Part shown: piece after piece, positions 32,075 to 40,834 of the stretch | Layout of the letters: each line of letters starts with the position of its first letter | Numbering within the stretch: position 1 is the first letter of the stretch | Source: Nocardiopsis sp. ATB16-24 | Lineage (GTDB): Bacteria; Actinomycetota; Actinomycetes; Streptosporangiales; Streptosporangiaceae | Assembly: GCF_030271535.1 (NCBI RefSeq) | Contig: NZ_JASCXJ010000001.1 | Location: forward strand, 62,001 to 126,000 | Direction: 5' to 3' | Length of the DNA: 64,000 nucleotides | Notes under the pieces: model-generated | Databases searched by the model: none | Told to the model about the DNA's origin: nothing | Seen by the model: the letters and a program-made list of their open reading frames with translations, nothing else | Position numbers and translations under genes: made by a program

Positions 32075-33202
32075 TCAGTTCCGCGGAACGCGCATCTCCA
32101 CCTCCGTTCCCTGCCCTGGGACCGACACGTACTCGGCGGAGCCTCCCAGGTCGCGTAGGCGTCCTCGGATGGACTGTTCCACCCCGAGGCGGCCGTCCGC
32201 GCGGGCCTGTGCCAACCGTCCGTCCGGAATACCGGGTCCCTCATCGCGCACGGACACGGTCACCGCCTCGTTCTCGTCCTCCAGCAGGACCCAGACACGG
32301 GTGCCCTTCGGGCAGTGTCGGTCCACGTTGTCCAGGGCCGCGAGAACGGCCGCGAACAACTCCTGTGCGGCGTGACCGGGCAGGGTGACGGGTGTGGCCG
32401 GTGCGGACACCGACACGTGGACGGATTCGACACGGCGCAGGAGTTCCCGCAGGTCGACCGGTGAGGTGGAGGGGCCGGAGGTCGGCGTGTGGCCGACCTT
32501 CTCCACCGTCGAAGGTCGCAGCGGTGTCCCGTCTCGGTCGGGCAGGCCGTCGGTGATGAGTGCGCGCAGCCGCACCTCCTGGTCGCCGGCCATCCGTCCC
32601 AGTTCCGCGGCCTCTCCTCCGGCCTCCGCGGCCCGCCGCCGCACCAGGGCCAGCACCTGCAACACCGAGTCGTGGATCGAGCGTGCCAGTTGCTCGCGCT
32701 CACGGATACGAGCCTCCAGGGCGACCGCCCGGGCGAAGCGCTCCTCCGCCTGTTCCGCCACACGGACCATGTAACCGACGGCCGACCCGCTCAGGAGCAG
32801 CAGCACCACACCCCGGGCGGTCGCGGCCGTGACGGCCGCGTCCATGATCGCGCGTAGGGCGAGGTCGGCGACACCGTAGAGAACCGCGACGAGCACCGCG
32901 CCGCGCCTGCCCAGGATGGCACTGGCCGCCAACGCCGCTCCCGCGAACCAGTAGCCGCTCAGCGGTGGAGCCTGGGTGAGGTAGAACGGCGTGGCCGCCC
33001 ACGCGGTGGCGAACAGGCAGCCGAAGGACACGACCAGGTCCGCGGTGAGCAGTCGCCAGGTACGGTTCTCGGGGCGGGCGTAACCGTAGGTGGTGGCCAC
33101 GGTCCATGCCGACATCACCGTCAGCACCGTCCAGGCCGCCCAGGGGCGGGAGAGGTACTCGTGGTGCTGGACCGTGAGGAGCAGGGAGTAGGCCAGGGCC
33201 AC
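32075..33202 (-). CDS. Sensor histidine kinase, HisKA_3 (MacS-like) type
   Basis: Membrane sensor of a two-component system. Four to five hydrophobic segments cover residues 1-147. They are followed by a dimerisation helix with phosphoacceptor His177 (ARSIHDSVLQVLALVRRR) and an ATPase domain with LDNVDRHCPKG and VRDEGPGIPDGRL (N and G boxes). 375 residues from the GTG at 33202. The reading frame stays open upstream to 33251 and encodes LGFDVPLWRAFALFRA, which looks like the true family N-terminus, yet has no ATG, GTG or TTG. The start is therefore uncertain. The likely partner is the LuxR-type regulator at 27218-27874. Confidence 0.85.
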   Translation of the reverse strand: MALAYSLLLTVQHHEYLSRPWAAWTVLTVMSAWTVATTYGYARPENRTWRLLTADLVVSFGCLFATAWAATPFYLTQAPPLSGYWFAGAALAASAILGRRGAVLVAVLYGVADLALRAIMDAAVTAATARGVVLLLLSGSAVGYMVRVAEQAEERFARAVALEARIREREQLARSIHDSVLQVLALVRRRAAEAGGEAAELGRMAGDQEVRLRALITDGLPDRDGTPLRPSTVEKVGHTPTSGPSTSPVDLRELLRRVESVHVSVSAPATPVTLPGHAAQELFAAVLAALDNVDRHCPKGTRVWVLLEDENEAVTVSVRDEGPGIPDGRLAQARADGRLGVEQSIRGRLRDLGGSAEYVSVPGQGTEVEMRVPRN

Positions 33203-33253
33203 CGCGCGAAAGAGTGCGAAGGCCCGCCAGAGGGGGACGTCGAAACCCAGTGC

Positions 33254-34144
33254 TCAGACCACCGCCCCGTTGTCCGGCCCGTTGTCTCCGGGGGGACGTG
33301 AGTCGGTCATCCGGAAGAGGAGCACGACGAAACCGACCAGGAACGCCACCACGGCCATGAACATCGACCAGCCGGGCAGGGTGATGCCGAGGAAGGCGGC
33401 CCCGAAGACCAGGGCCGGCGCTCCCAGAACACCGAACCAGGCCGCGATGCCCACACGGTCGCCCTGGAGCAGTGGTGGCGGTGGCGGCGGCTCGTAGTGT
33501 CCCTCCAACTCCGCCTCGGCGCGGCGGCGGGCCTCGTCCTCGTCGTCCTCCTCGCCCTCGTCGAATCCGTCGGGTCCCCCGTCCAGGAGGTCACCACCGG
33601 GGGAGGTCTCCTCCCTCCGGTCGGAGGCGCTGAGGTTCTCGGCGTCGGGCCAGGCGACCCGGCGGCGTTCGGCCGAGGCGTCGGCGTCGTCGTAGAAGCG
33701 CGCGACCAGGTCGTTCCAGACCTCGTCCTCGTTCGTGGACCCGGCCGGTGCGGCGTCGGGACCGACGTCGGCGGGAGGACCGTCGAGCAGGTCGCCGCCC
33801 AGGGTCTCGGAGATTCCGGGGGGCCCACCCCCGTCGCCCTCGGGCCGCGGTTCGTGCGGCGCCGGCAGATCAGGGGTCGCACGCCCGCCCAGTTGGGGAA
33901 GCTCCACCCCCAGGACCTGTTCGGCGGCGGTCCGTTCCTCCGCGTCCACGTACAGGTGGTCGGTGGGCGGGTCGTCGCTTCGTCCTCCCGCCGGATCGAG
34001 GACGTCCTCCTCCAGGGGCACGGCGTAGGCGGCGATACCGCTGCGTCGCAGCGCCTCCAACATCAGGTCGGCGTGCGAGGGCGCGAGCAGGATCAAGGGC
34101 ACGTAGGCGTCGGCGAGTAGGCCGTTGCCCCGACGTTGTGTCAT
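33254..34144 (-). CDS. Conserved actinobacterial membrane protein, function unknown
   Basis: I do not recognise a functional family. The first 90 residues form a compact soluble domain (YVPLILLAPSHADLMLEALRRSGIAAYAVP ... YVDAEERTAAEQVLG) that looks like a small regulatory fold. A long acidic, low-complexity linker follows, in which GGDLLDG occurs twice, then Pro6 and two C-terminal membrane helices (about residues 228-248 and 256-276). The ATG follows AAGGAG and overlaps the esterase stop (ATGA), and the kinase gene begins right after its own stop. The three genes are thus probably one operon. Confidence 0.8.
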   Translation of the reverse strand: MTQRRGNGLLADAYVPLILLAPSHADLMLEALRRSGIAAYAVPLEEDVLDPAGGRSDDPPTDHLYVDAEERTAAEQVLGVELPQLGGRATPDLPAPHEPRPEGDGGGPPGISETLGGDLLDGPPADVGPDAAPAGSTNEDEVWNDLVARFYDDADASAERRRVAWPDAENLSASDRREETSPGGDLLDGGPDGFDEGEEDDEDEARRRAEAELEGHYEPPPPPPLLQGDRVGIAAWFGVLGAPALVFGAAFLGITLPGWSMFMAVVAFLVGFVVLLFRMTDSRPPGDNGPDNGAVV

Positions 34145-35013
34145 CGGTCGGCTCCTTCCCCGCTTCTCCTGTGCTCTCGCACGAAGGCGAGGCTCCCGTC
34201 GAAGATCGTGGCGGCGTCATGGTCGAGGGTCGCCACGTGGTAGCTGTCGTGAAGCAGATGGATCGTCAGCCGGGTGTTGACCGCTCTTCTAGCGAGGATA
34301 CGCAGACTCCGTGGTCCCACAACGTGGTCCTGTGTACTCCTGTACGCCAGGATCGGCGCCCGCAAACCGGACATGCCCTCCTGAACTTCACGCCACAGCT
34401 TCGGGAGTGTCGCCGCGGCGGCGGTGGGAACGCGGTCGTAGCCGCCCTCGCCGGTGTCGTCCTTGGAGATGTCGGCGCCCAACCCGGGTGTGGAGGGCAT
34501 GATCCGCGAGATCGCGTGGCGGAAGGGCGCGATGAGGGGCAGACGCATGTCCTCCACCACCAGGGAGGGGTTGACCAGCACGGCCCCGCTCACGAGGTCG
34601 GGATGTTCCTGGGCCAGGCGCAAAGTGAGGGCTCCGCCCATCGAGAGCCCCATGACGAACACCTCCTCGCAACGCGAGGACAGGTCCAGGAGGACCCGTT
34701 CGACCGCGGCGAGCCAGTCGTCGCTGCCGGTGAGGTTCATGTCCCGCCACACCGTGCCGTGCCCGGGAAGGAGGGGAACCTCCACACTGAATCCCGCCGC
34801 GGCCAGGTACTCGCCCCAAGGGCGCATCGAGTACGGCGAACCGGTGAAGCCGTGACACAGCAGGACACCGACCCCCGATCCGCGGTGGCTGAACGGTTCC
34901 GCGCCCAAGATGAGCGGGTGGTCGGTGGGCGGTCTCACGGAGCGGCTCCAGGGGATCATGCGGTGTGCGGCGGCTGAGGACACGGGCGGCCGGAGCTCGG
35001 TCGTCAAGGGCAT
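34141..35013 (-). CDS. Alpha/beta hydrolase (carboxylesterase / monoacylglycerol lipase-like)
   Basis: Predicted serine esterase. The oxyanion segment VLLCHGFTGSPYSM is at residues 50-63. The nucleophile is Ser124 in VMGLSMGGALT, the acid lies in STQDHVVG (about 234-241), and the catalytic His in HDSYHVATLD (about 261-270). It most resembles the short-chain carboxylesterases of the Est30 or serine-aminopeptidase group, so substrates are likely small acyl esters or monoglycerides. The N-terminal 30 residues are not conserved and an internal ATG at 34959 is an alternative start. Overlaps the membrane protein gene by 4 bp. Confidence 0.88.
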   Translation of the reverse strand: MPLTTELRPPVSSAAAHRMIPWSRSVRPPTDHPLILGAEPFSHRGSGVGVLLCHGFTGSPYSMRPWGEYLAAAGFSVEVPLLPGHGTVWRDMNLTGSDDWLAAVERVLLDLSSRCEEVFVMGLSMGGALTLRLAQEHPDLVSGAVLVNPSLVVEDMRLPLIAPFRHAISRIMPSTPGLGADISKDDTGEGGYDRVPTAAAATLPKLWREVQEGMSGLRAPILAYRSTQDHVVGPRSLRILARRAVNTRLTIHLLHDSYHVATLDHDAATIFDGSLAFVREHRRSGEGADR

Positions 35014-35410
35014 GCGGATCCTGGCTCCAGCCGTGAGGCTAACCGTTCGGCGAATTGTTTGTCATCAGGCGCGGGGACGGATATCCCTTCCGCGGACGGA
35101 AAAAGGGACTCCGTCCTCCGGGGAGGGACGCCGTCCCGGCCGGGTGAGGGCCGCCGTCCGCGCACCGGAGGAGGGAGGGGACGCCGGCGGTCGGGCCCGA
35201 CTGAGTATCCTCGGTCTGCGTCAGGTGGACGGCTGTTCGGGGGACGCTTTGGCACTCTCCCCCGCGCGGTGGGAAGATGGCGCACGTCGGGTAGCGGCTC
35301 CACCGTGGCTCTTCGGGCGTGGGCCCTCATGGCAATGTCAGCCGAGCGGGACAGTGAATCGTGGCAGATCCTGCCCAATGCTCCCCGCGTGTGCAGGGGT
35401 GATCTGAGCG
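35014..35410. other. Divergent intergenic region esterase-acyltransferase
   Basis: About 400 bp with no gene I can support. It must carry promoters for the minus-strand esterase operon and the plus-strand acyltransferase. The stretch at 35035-35065 is relatively AT-rich (TTCGGCGAATTGTTTGTCATC) and is a candidate for the esterase promoter. Confidence 0.4.
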
Positions 35411-36226
35411 ATGTTCTACTGGGTGGTCAAAGCGTTCCTGGGGCCGGTGCTGGCCGTGCTGTGGCAACCGCGCGCCGAGGGCGTGGAGAACGTTCCACGC
35501 CGGGGGCCGGCCATCATGGTCAGCAACCACCTGTCGTTCTCCGACCACTTCTTCGGCCCACTGCCGCTGCCACGGAAGATCACCTTCCTGGCCAAGGCCG
35601 AGTACTTCACCGGCAAGGGCGTCAAAGGGCTGCTGAGCCGGGCCTTCTTCACCGGCGTGGGCCAGATCCCCATCGACCGCTCCGGCGGCAAGGCCAGCGA
35701 GGCGGCGCTGCGCACCGGCCTGAAGGTCCTCAAACGCGGTGACCTGCTGGGCATCTACCCCGAGGGCACACGCTCCCCCGACGGCAAGCTGTACCGGGGA
35801 CGGACCGGGGTGGCTCGGCTGGCGCTGGAGTCCAGGGCACCGGTCGTGCCCATGGCGATGATCAACGTGGACAGGATCATGCCACCCGGGCGCACCCTTC
35901 CCAAGCTGGGCATCCGCCCGAAGGTCAAGTTCGGCGAGCCTTTGGACTTCTCCCGCTACTACGGCATGGAGAAGGATCCTCGTGTGCTGCGCGCCGTGAC
36001 CGACGAGATCATGTACGCGCTCATGGAGCTGTCCGGTCAGGAGTACGTGGACCGCTACGCGCAGTCGGTCAAGGCCGATCTGGAGGCCGAGGCCAAGGAG
36101 GCCCGGCGCGAGCAGAACGCCGACGACAAGGACCGCAGACGTGCCGAGCGTGCTCGGCGCAAGGAGGAGCGCCGGGCCCGCCGCGAGGAGAAGAAGCGGT
36201 CCAAGAGCGGCGAGCCCGAGAAGTAG
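35411..36226 (+). CDS. 1-acyl-sn-glycerol-3-phosphate acyltransferase-like protein
   Basis: LPLAT-family acyltransferase of phospholipid synthesis, acting at the membrane. The catalytic HX4D is NHLSFSD (about residues 39-45). The glycerophosphate-binding block GIYPEGTRSPDGKLYRGRTGVARLA is near 113-137, and VVPMAMINV follows. A hydrophobic N-terminal helix (VVKAFLGPVLAVLW) anchors it. The last 50 residues are a highly charged Lys/Arg/Glu tail (KEARREQNADDK, RRKEERRARREEKKR) not needed for the fold. Convergent with the glucokinase gene. Confidence 0.92.
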   Translation: MFYWVVKAFLGPVLAVLWQPRAEGVENVPRRGPAIMVSNHLSFSDHFFGPLPLPRKITFLAKAEYFTGKGVKGLLSRAFFTGVGQIPIDRSGGKASEAALRTGLKVLKRGDLLGIYPEGTRSPDGKLYRGRTGVARLALESRAPVVPMAMINVDRIMPPGRTLPKLGIRPKVKFGEPLDFSRYYGMEKDPRVLRAVTDEIMYALMELSGQEYVDRYAQSVKADLEAEAKEARREQNADDKDRRRAERARRKEERRARREEKKRSKSGEPEK

Positions 36227-36228
36227 CG

Positions 36229-36277
36229 GTACGGGCGGCGAGGCGGGGTCCGCGCGGTCGCACCGGCCCGCCCGTAC
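36229..36277. terminator. Inverted repeat between acyltransferase and glucokinase genes
   Basis: GTACGGGCGG (36229-36238) and CCGCCCGTAC (36268-36277) are exact complements separated by 29 bp, between two convergent genes. The large loop makes its strength uncertain. Confidence 0.5.
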
Positions 36278-36299
36278 GGCCGCCCCGGCCGACACCACG

Positions 36300-37247
36300 T
36301 CAGTGACGGGCCAGGTCACCGGCTCCGACGATGCCCGCCTCTCCCCCCAGTTCGGCCAGGCGTACATCGGCCAGGCGACGCCCGGGCCTGCCCGAGACGT
36401 GCCGTGCGAAGGAGTCGCGGACCGGGTCCAACAGGATGGCCCCCGCGTCGGAGACCCCGCCGCCCAGGACGAAGCACTCGGGGTCGAGGATGGCGACGAG
36501 GTCGGCCAGGCCGACGCCGGCCCACTCTCCGACGGTGGCGAAGCAATCCAGTGCCGCCCTGTCCCCTTCGAGCGCGGCCTGGGTGATGACATGCCCCTGG
36601 ACCTGTTCGACGACACCGTCGGCGAGCTTGAGCATGCGCTCGGCGGCCAGGGGGTCGGTGCGTGCGCGGTCCTGTCCCTCGGCGACCAGGGCACGGCCGC
36701 TGGCGTACTGTTCCCAGCATCCGTGGTTGCCGCAGGGGCAACGACGCCCGTAGGGGACCACGCGGTAGTGGCCCACCTCCGCCGCCACGCCGAAGCGTCC
36801 GCGGTGCAGGACACCGTCGATGACCAGACCGCCACCGATACCGGTGCCCAGGGTGATGCAGACGATGTGGTCGCTGCCGCGTCCGGCCCCGAACCTGGCC
36901 TCGGCCCAGGCGGCGGCGTTGGCGTCGTTCTCGATGACGACGGGCAGGCCCACGCTCTCCTGGAGACGCTCCTTGAGCGGCTCATCACGCAGACCGACGT
37001 TGACCGCGATCTGGACGGTCGCACGCTCCTCGTCCACGAAACCGGCCACACCGACGCCCACCGCCCCGATGTCCCCGGAGTCCCGCCTTCCGCGTAGTTC
37101 TTCGACGGCCCTGGCGACGGTGGCGGCCAGCCCCTGGGGATCGTTCTCGGGGGTGGGGTACTTGACCTTGTCCAGGATCTGCCCGTCGCGGTCGACGACT
37201 CCGGCTGCGATCTTGGTGCCGCCGATGTCTACGCCGATGGTCAGCAT
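36300..37247 (-). CDS. glk: ROK-family glucokinase
   Basis: Phosphorylates glucose with ATP; the Streptomyces counterpart also mediates carbon catabolite repression. The ATP loop is IGVDIGGTKIAAGVVD at the N-terminus. The catalytic Asp is in VIENDANAAAWAE, the glucose-binding LGTGIGGGLVIDG and EVGHYRV are present, and the structural zinc site CPCGNHGCWEQYASG is intact. 315 residues from the ATG at 37245-37247, which has GGAG 8 nt upstream; an in-frame extension to 37286 lacks support. A second phosphoryl-transfer enzyme of glycolysis, pfkA, lies 7 kb away. Confidence 0.95.
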   Translation of the reverse strand: MLTIGVDIGGTKIAAGVVDRDGQILDKVKYPTPENDPQGLAATVARAVEELRGRRDSGDIGAVGVGVAGFVDEERATVQIAVNVGLRDEPLKERLQESVGLPVVIENDANAAAWAEARFGAGRGSDHIVCITLGTGIGGGLVIDGVLHRGRFGVAAEVGHYRVVPYGRRCPCGNHGCWEQYASGRALVAEGQDRARTDPLAAERMLKLADGVVEQVQGHVITQAALEGDRAALDCFATVGEWAGVGLADLVAILDPECFVLGGGVSDAGAILLDPVRDSFARHVSGRPGRRLADVRLAELGGEAGIVGAGDLARH

Positions 37248-37671
37248 GGGGGCAGCTCCTTCGTACTTACGCCCGAACTCTGACATAAGTCTTAAGGTTC
37301 ATGGCTGAGATTTTCCATATGGGGAAGCCCCTTGATTAAACCAGGCCCGCGCCACCCCCGGCACCCCCGCCCTCACAGCGGCTCAGGACGCGCGAGGCCA
37401 GGCCCGTCGGCTCGGCACAGGACCAGGGACCGGGGCGTTGGCGACGGCCCCGAAACACCGTGGGCGTCTTCCCCGCACCCCCTGGAAACCTCCGCCGCGC
37501 TCCGACCCGTGCTCAGACGTCCCGAACACGGAAACCTTCGGCACCTACGGCGTGTCGGCTCGTTCCTCGCAAGCCCGCCTCCGGCACCTCCAGAACCCCG
37601 TGGGCGTCTTCGCTGTGGCGGCCCGGGGAGTGCTGGAAGAAGCAGTCCGGGGAGTGCTGGAGGAGCGGGCG
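37248..37671. other. Intergenic stretch with direct repeats
   Basis: The part next to glk (37270-37345) is AT-rich and probably its promoter. Further on, CCGTGGGCGTCTTC occurs at 37458-37471 and again at 37598-37611. CCGGGGAGTGCTGGA occurs at 37623-37637 and 37647-37661, exactly 24 bp apart. No frame here resembles a known protein; it may be the remnant of a decayed gene. Confidence 0.45.
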
Positions 37672-38115
37672 CTAGCTCTCCGTGGGGAGCCGACGGTCGC
37701 CGTCGTCCGCCCCTTCGCTTCGCGTGGGTCCTCCGGTTCGTTCGGAGCCCTGTCCGGGGGCGTCCTCACGGGCCTGTTCCAAGGAGTGCTCGACCACGCT
37801 CCAGGTGCGGCCCAGGGCACCGGCCATCGCCAGACCGGCTCGACCGAGGTGCCCGACCACCTCGGGGGCGGAGGAACGCACGATGTCCAGCACCTCCTCC
37901 AACGCGGGACGGCGCTGTTCCGACTCCAACCGGATGGCCTCCTCCCACACGTCCCCCTTGCTCGGGGGAGGCGAGGTGACGGCGCTCACCCCACGGCGGA
38001 CCCCGGCCGTCAGCAGCTTGCGCTGGAGGCTGTCGACGAGCCTCAACGCCTCGTCGATGAGCTCCTGACCCTCACCCCTGCCCTCGCCACCATTACGGTT
38101 GGCGTTCTCCGTCAT
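37672..38115 (-). CDS. Conserved actinobacterial hypothetical protein (DUF5304-like)
   Basis: A 147-residue soluble protein with no catalytic motif that I can see. The centre is an amphipathic helical stretch (QELIDEALRLVDSLQRKLLTAG and WEEAIRLESEQRRPALEEVLDIVRSS). The last 30 residues are polar and acidic. Proteins of this kind follow glk in many actinomycetes, and I tentatively assign it to DUF5304 on that basis. The ATG at 38113-38115 has a strong GAGGAGGAA ribosome binding site, which supports the gene being real. Confidence 0.7.
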   Translation of the reverse strand: MTENANRNGGEGRGEGQELIDEALRLVDSLQRKLLTAGVRRGVSAVTSPPPSKGDVWEEAIRLESEQRRPALEEVLDIVRSSAPEVVGHLGRAGLAMAGALGRTWSVVEHSLEQAREDAPGQGSERTGGPTRSEGADDGDRRLPTES

Positions 38116-38606
38116 GTCGGATTCCTCCTCATACCAGGTCCTGCTTCACGGTAACCGGCACCGAGGGCGCCGGGGAGGCTCCCGGGGCAGGATCAGGGAG
38201 GAACCAGGGTGGTACGGACGTCGGCAGCGACAAAGCTTGACAAATGCCACATAAGCCACAAAGACTCCACAAGGCCCCTGATGTGCACAAAGTCATGCTC
38301 TGCGTATAGTCTCGCGTGCATACCGGGGGCGACCAGACCGCCACTTTCGCCCGTCCGCCCCGAGAAGGCCGGAACACCGGGCGCCCCGAAGGTCGGACAG
38401 GATCCGATCGACACACCCGACCCGACTCCAGTGCGTGCCCAGAAGAGGGCAGAGCGTGTCGTACAGTGCTCTGGCCTCCTCTTATCAGCCCTGTCGGGTC
38501 ACCGTTGGATACCGAACGGCAACGTGTTCTACTCACGAGTAGAGTCCTGTTGTTACGGTCATCACGTCCCCACTGTCAAAAACCCGTACACGTCCAGGAG
38601 CACCAC
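38116..38606. other. Control region upstream of the acyl-CoA ligase gene
   Basis: About 490 bp without a gene. It contains TTGACA (38237-38242) with no good partner hexamer, a TATAGT -10-like element (38305-38310), and the dyad CTACTC-AC-GAGTAG (38529-38542) about 65 bp before the ligase start. Confidence 0.45.
38529..38542. promoter_or_regulatory. 14-bp dyad, possible operator of the acyl-CoA ligase gene
   Basis: CTACTC-AC-GAGTAG has perfect 6-bp arms and lies about 65 bp before the start codon. A TetR-type fatty acid regulator would be a natural candidate, but no known consensus is matched with confidence. Confidence 0.35.
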
Positions 38607-40406
38607 GTGCGCGAATACAGCTCTCCCGCGAAGGTCGAGATCTCCGCAGACGCGCGACTGACCGACACGCTCGCCGCGCGTGCGACCAGCGAGCCCCACG
38701 CCGTCGCCGCCCGCCGTCAGGAGTCCGGCCAGTGGCGCGACGTCACCGTGGCGGAGCTGCACGGTGACATCACCGCGTACGCCAAGGCCCTGCTCGACGC
38801 CGGCATCGAACACGGTGACCGCGTCGCCCTGATGTCACGCACCCGCTACGAGTGGACCGTCGTCGACTACGCCCTCTGGTCCATCGGCGCCGTGACCGTT
38901 CCGATCTACGAGACCTCCTCCGCCGAACAGATCGAATGGATCCTGTCGGACTCCGGAGCCAAGGCCGCCTTCGTGGAGACCCAGGCACACGCCGAACGTC
39001 TGGAGTCGGTCCGGGACAAGACCCCCCAGCTCACGACGGTCTGGAGGTTCGACGGACCCGAGTTCTCCGAACTGCGCTCCGCCGGCGGCGACATCGGCGA
39101 CGAGACGCTGGAGAAGCGCCGCACCGCGGTCAAGGTCGACGACCTCGCCACCCTCATCTACACCTCGGGTACCACAGGCCGCCCCAAGGGCTGTGAACTC
39201 ACCCACCGCAACTTCCTGTTCATCGCCCGCGGCGCGATCGAGGGGCCGGCCCAGCAGGTCATGCAGGGCAAGGAGAACCCCTCCACCCTGCTGTTCCTGC
39301 CCCTGGCACACGTCTTCGCCCGCTTCGTCCAGGTCATGGTCATCGAGGCCAAGGCCATCCTGGGCCACTACCCCTCCACCGGCCCGGACCTGATGGAGCA
39401 GTTCTCCGTCTTCCGCCCGACCTTCCTGCTCGCGGTCCCCCGCGTATTCGAGAAGGTCTACACCAAGGCCGAGCAGAAGGCCTCGGCCGAGGGCAAGGGC
39501 AAGATCTTCAACGCCGCGGCCGAGACGGCCATCGCCTACAGCAAGGCCCTCGACAGCGGCAGGATCCCCTTCGGACTCAAGCTCCGCCACGCACTGTTCA
39601 GCAAGCTGGTGTACAGCAAGCTGCTCGCGGCCCTGGGCGGCAACGCCGAATACGCCGTTTCCGGTGGCTCCGCGCTGGGCTCGCGTCTGGGCCATTTCTT
39701 CCGCGGCATCGGCTTCACCATCATCGAGGGCTACGGCCTGACCGAGAGCACGGCCCCCACCACGGTGAACAGCGCCGACTTCAACAAGATCGGAAGCGTG
39801 GGCCGGCCGCTGCCCGGCACCACGGTCAGGATCGACGACGACGGCGAGATCCTCCTCAAGGGCGACCACATCATGGTCGGTTACTGGAAGAACGAGAAGG
39901 CCACCAAGGAGGCCTTCACCGAGGACGGCTTCTACCGCACCGGCGACCTGGGCTCCCTGGACGAGGACGGCTTCCTGAGCGTCACCGGACGCAAGAAGGA
40001 GATCATCGTGACCGCGGGCGGCAAGAACGTCGCCCCGGCCGTCCTGGAGGACCGCATCCGCGCCCACCCCCTGGTGAGCCAGTGCATGGTGGTCGGCGAC
40101 AACCGCAAGTTCATCGCCGCGCTGGTCACGATCGACCCCGAGTCGTTCGTGCAGTGGAAGGAAGCCAACAACAAGACCGGCGAGATCGCGGACCTGACCG
40201 AGGATCCCGATCTGAACGCCGCCGTCCAGGAGGCCGTGGACAACGCCAACAACGCGGTGTCCAAGGCCGAGGGCATCAAGAAGTTCAAGATCCTGCCCAG
40301 CGACTTCACCGAGGAGAACGGTCAGATGACCGCCTCCCTGAAGGTCAAGCGCCACGTGGTCAGCAAGCAGTGGAGCCAGGAGATCGACAGCATCTACGCG
40401 GGCTGA
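38607..40406 (+). CDS. Long-chain fatty acid-CoA ligase
   Basis: Activates long-chain fatty acids to acyl-CoA through an acyl-adenylate. Motifs of the ANL superfamily are complete: YTSGTTGRPKG (residues 185-195), the GYGLTES adenine-binding motif, YRTGDLG, and the C-terminal GRKKEIIVTAGGKNV with the hinge and catalytic Lys region. It resembles the FadD15 class of Mycobacterium. The GTG at 38607 has GGAG 7 nt upstream; the longer frame to 38316 is not conserved. 599 residues. A strong hairpin terminator follows. Confidence 0.95.
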   Translation: MREYSSPAKVEISADARLTDTLAARATSEPHAVAARRQESGQWRDVTVAELHGDITAYAKALLDAGIEHGDRVALMSRTRYEWTVVDYALWSIGAVTVPIYETSSAEQIEWILSDSGAKAAFVETQAHAERLESVRDKTPQLTTVWRFDGPEFSELRSAGGDIGDETLEKRRTAVKVDDLATLIYTSGTTGRPKGCELTHRNFLFIARGAIEGPAQQVMQGKENPSTLLFLPLAHVFARFVQVMVIEAKAILGHYPSTGPDLMEQFSVFRPTFLLAVPRVFEKVYTKAEQKASAEGKGKIFNAAAETAIAYSKALDSGRIPFGLKLRHALFSKLVYSKLLAALGGNAEYAVSGGSALGSRLGHFFRGIGFTIIEGYGLTESTAPTTVNSADFNKIGSVGRPLPGTTVRIDDDGEILLKGDHIMVGYWKNEKATKEAFTEDGFYRTGDLGSLDEDGFLSVTGRKKEIIVTAGGKNVAPAVLEDRIRAHPLVSQCMVVGDNRKFIAALVTIDPESFVQWKEANNKTGEIADLTEDPDLNAAVQEAVDNANNAVSKAEGIKKFKILPSDFTEENGQMTASLKVKRHVVSKQWSQEIDSIYAG

Positions 40407-40422
40407 GGCCCACGAGCGCACC

Positions 40423-40471
40423 GACGTCGAAGGGCCGGTCACCCGAAAGGGGTGGCCGGCCCTTCGACGTC
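40423..40471 (+). terminator. Long hairpin after the acyl-CoA ligase gene
   Basis: Two 21-base arms (40423-40443 and 40451-40471) pair with one G-U wobble around a 7-nt loop, 17 bp after the stop. Confidence 0.85.
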
Positions 40472-40834
40472 CCCTCCCCTCCCCGCCCCGCACGTTCGGC
40501 GTTCGCCCACGGTGGGAGGCAGGCACCGTCGTGGCACCCTTCTCCGCGACGAGCCGGTGGAGGCGAGGCCGTCTCGCCCCCTTCGTCCACACGTACGGAC
40601 GGGCCGGGCCCCGGGGCGCCGAGCGCCTCGGGACCCTTGCGGACCCCTCTGGTGGATGGTCGGGACGGGGGCCCGGCCGTGGTGTCGACGACCCCCTCCG
40701 GGCAAGGCCGCGAACACACGGGCCGGGTCGCGAACACGGACGGACCCGGCCGCGTTCGCGGCCGGGTCCGTCAACGGCGTGGTGGACGCCCAGGGGCGTT
40801 CCGGGTCCGCGTTCGGGCGGACCGGGGGTCTCCC
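40472..40834. other. Convergent intergenic stretch before qcrB
   Basis: About 360 bp between convergent genes. The only structure seen is the palindrome at 40739-40772. GC-rich frames here have no homology I recognise. Confidence 0.5.
40739..40772 (-). terminator. Terminator of the qcr operon
   Basis: GACGGACCCGGCCGCG and its exact complement form 16-bp arms around TT, 63 bp beyond the qcrB stop. Confidence 0.75.
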
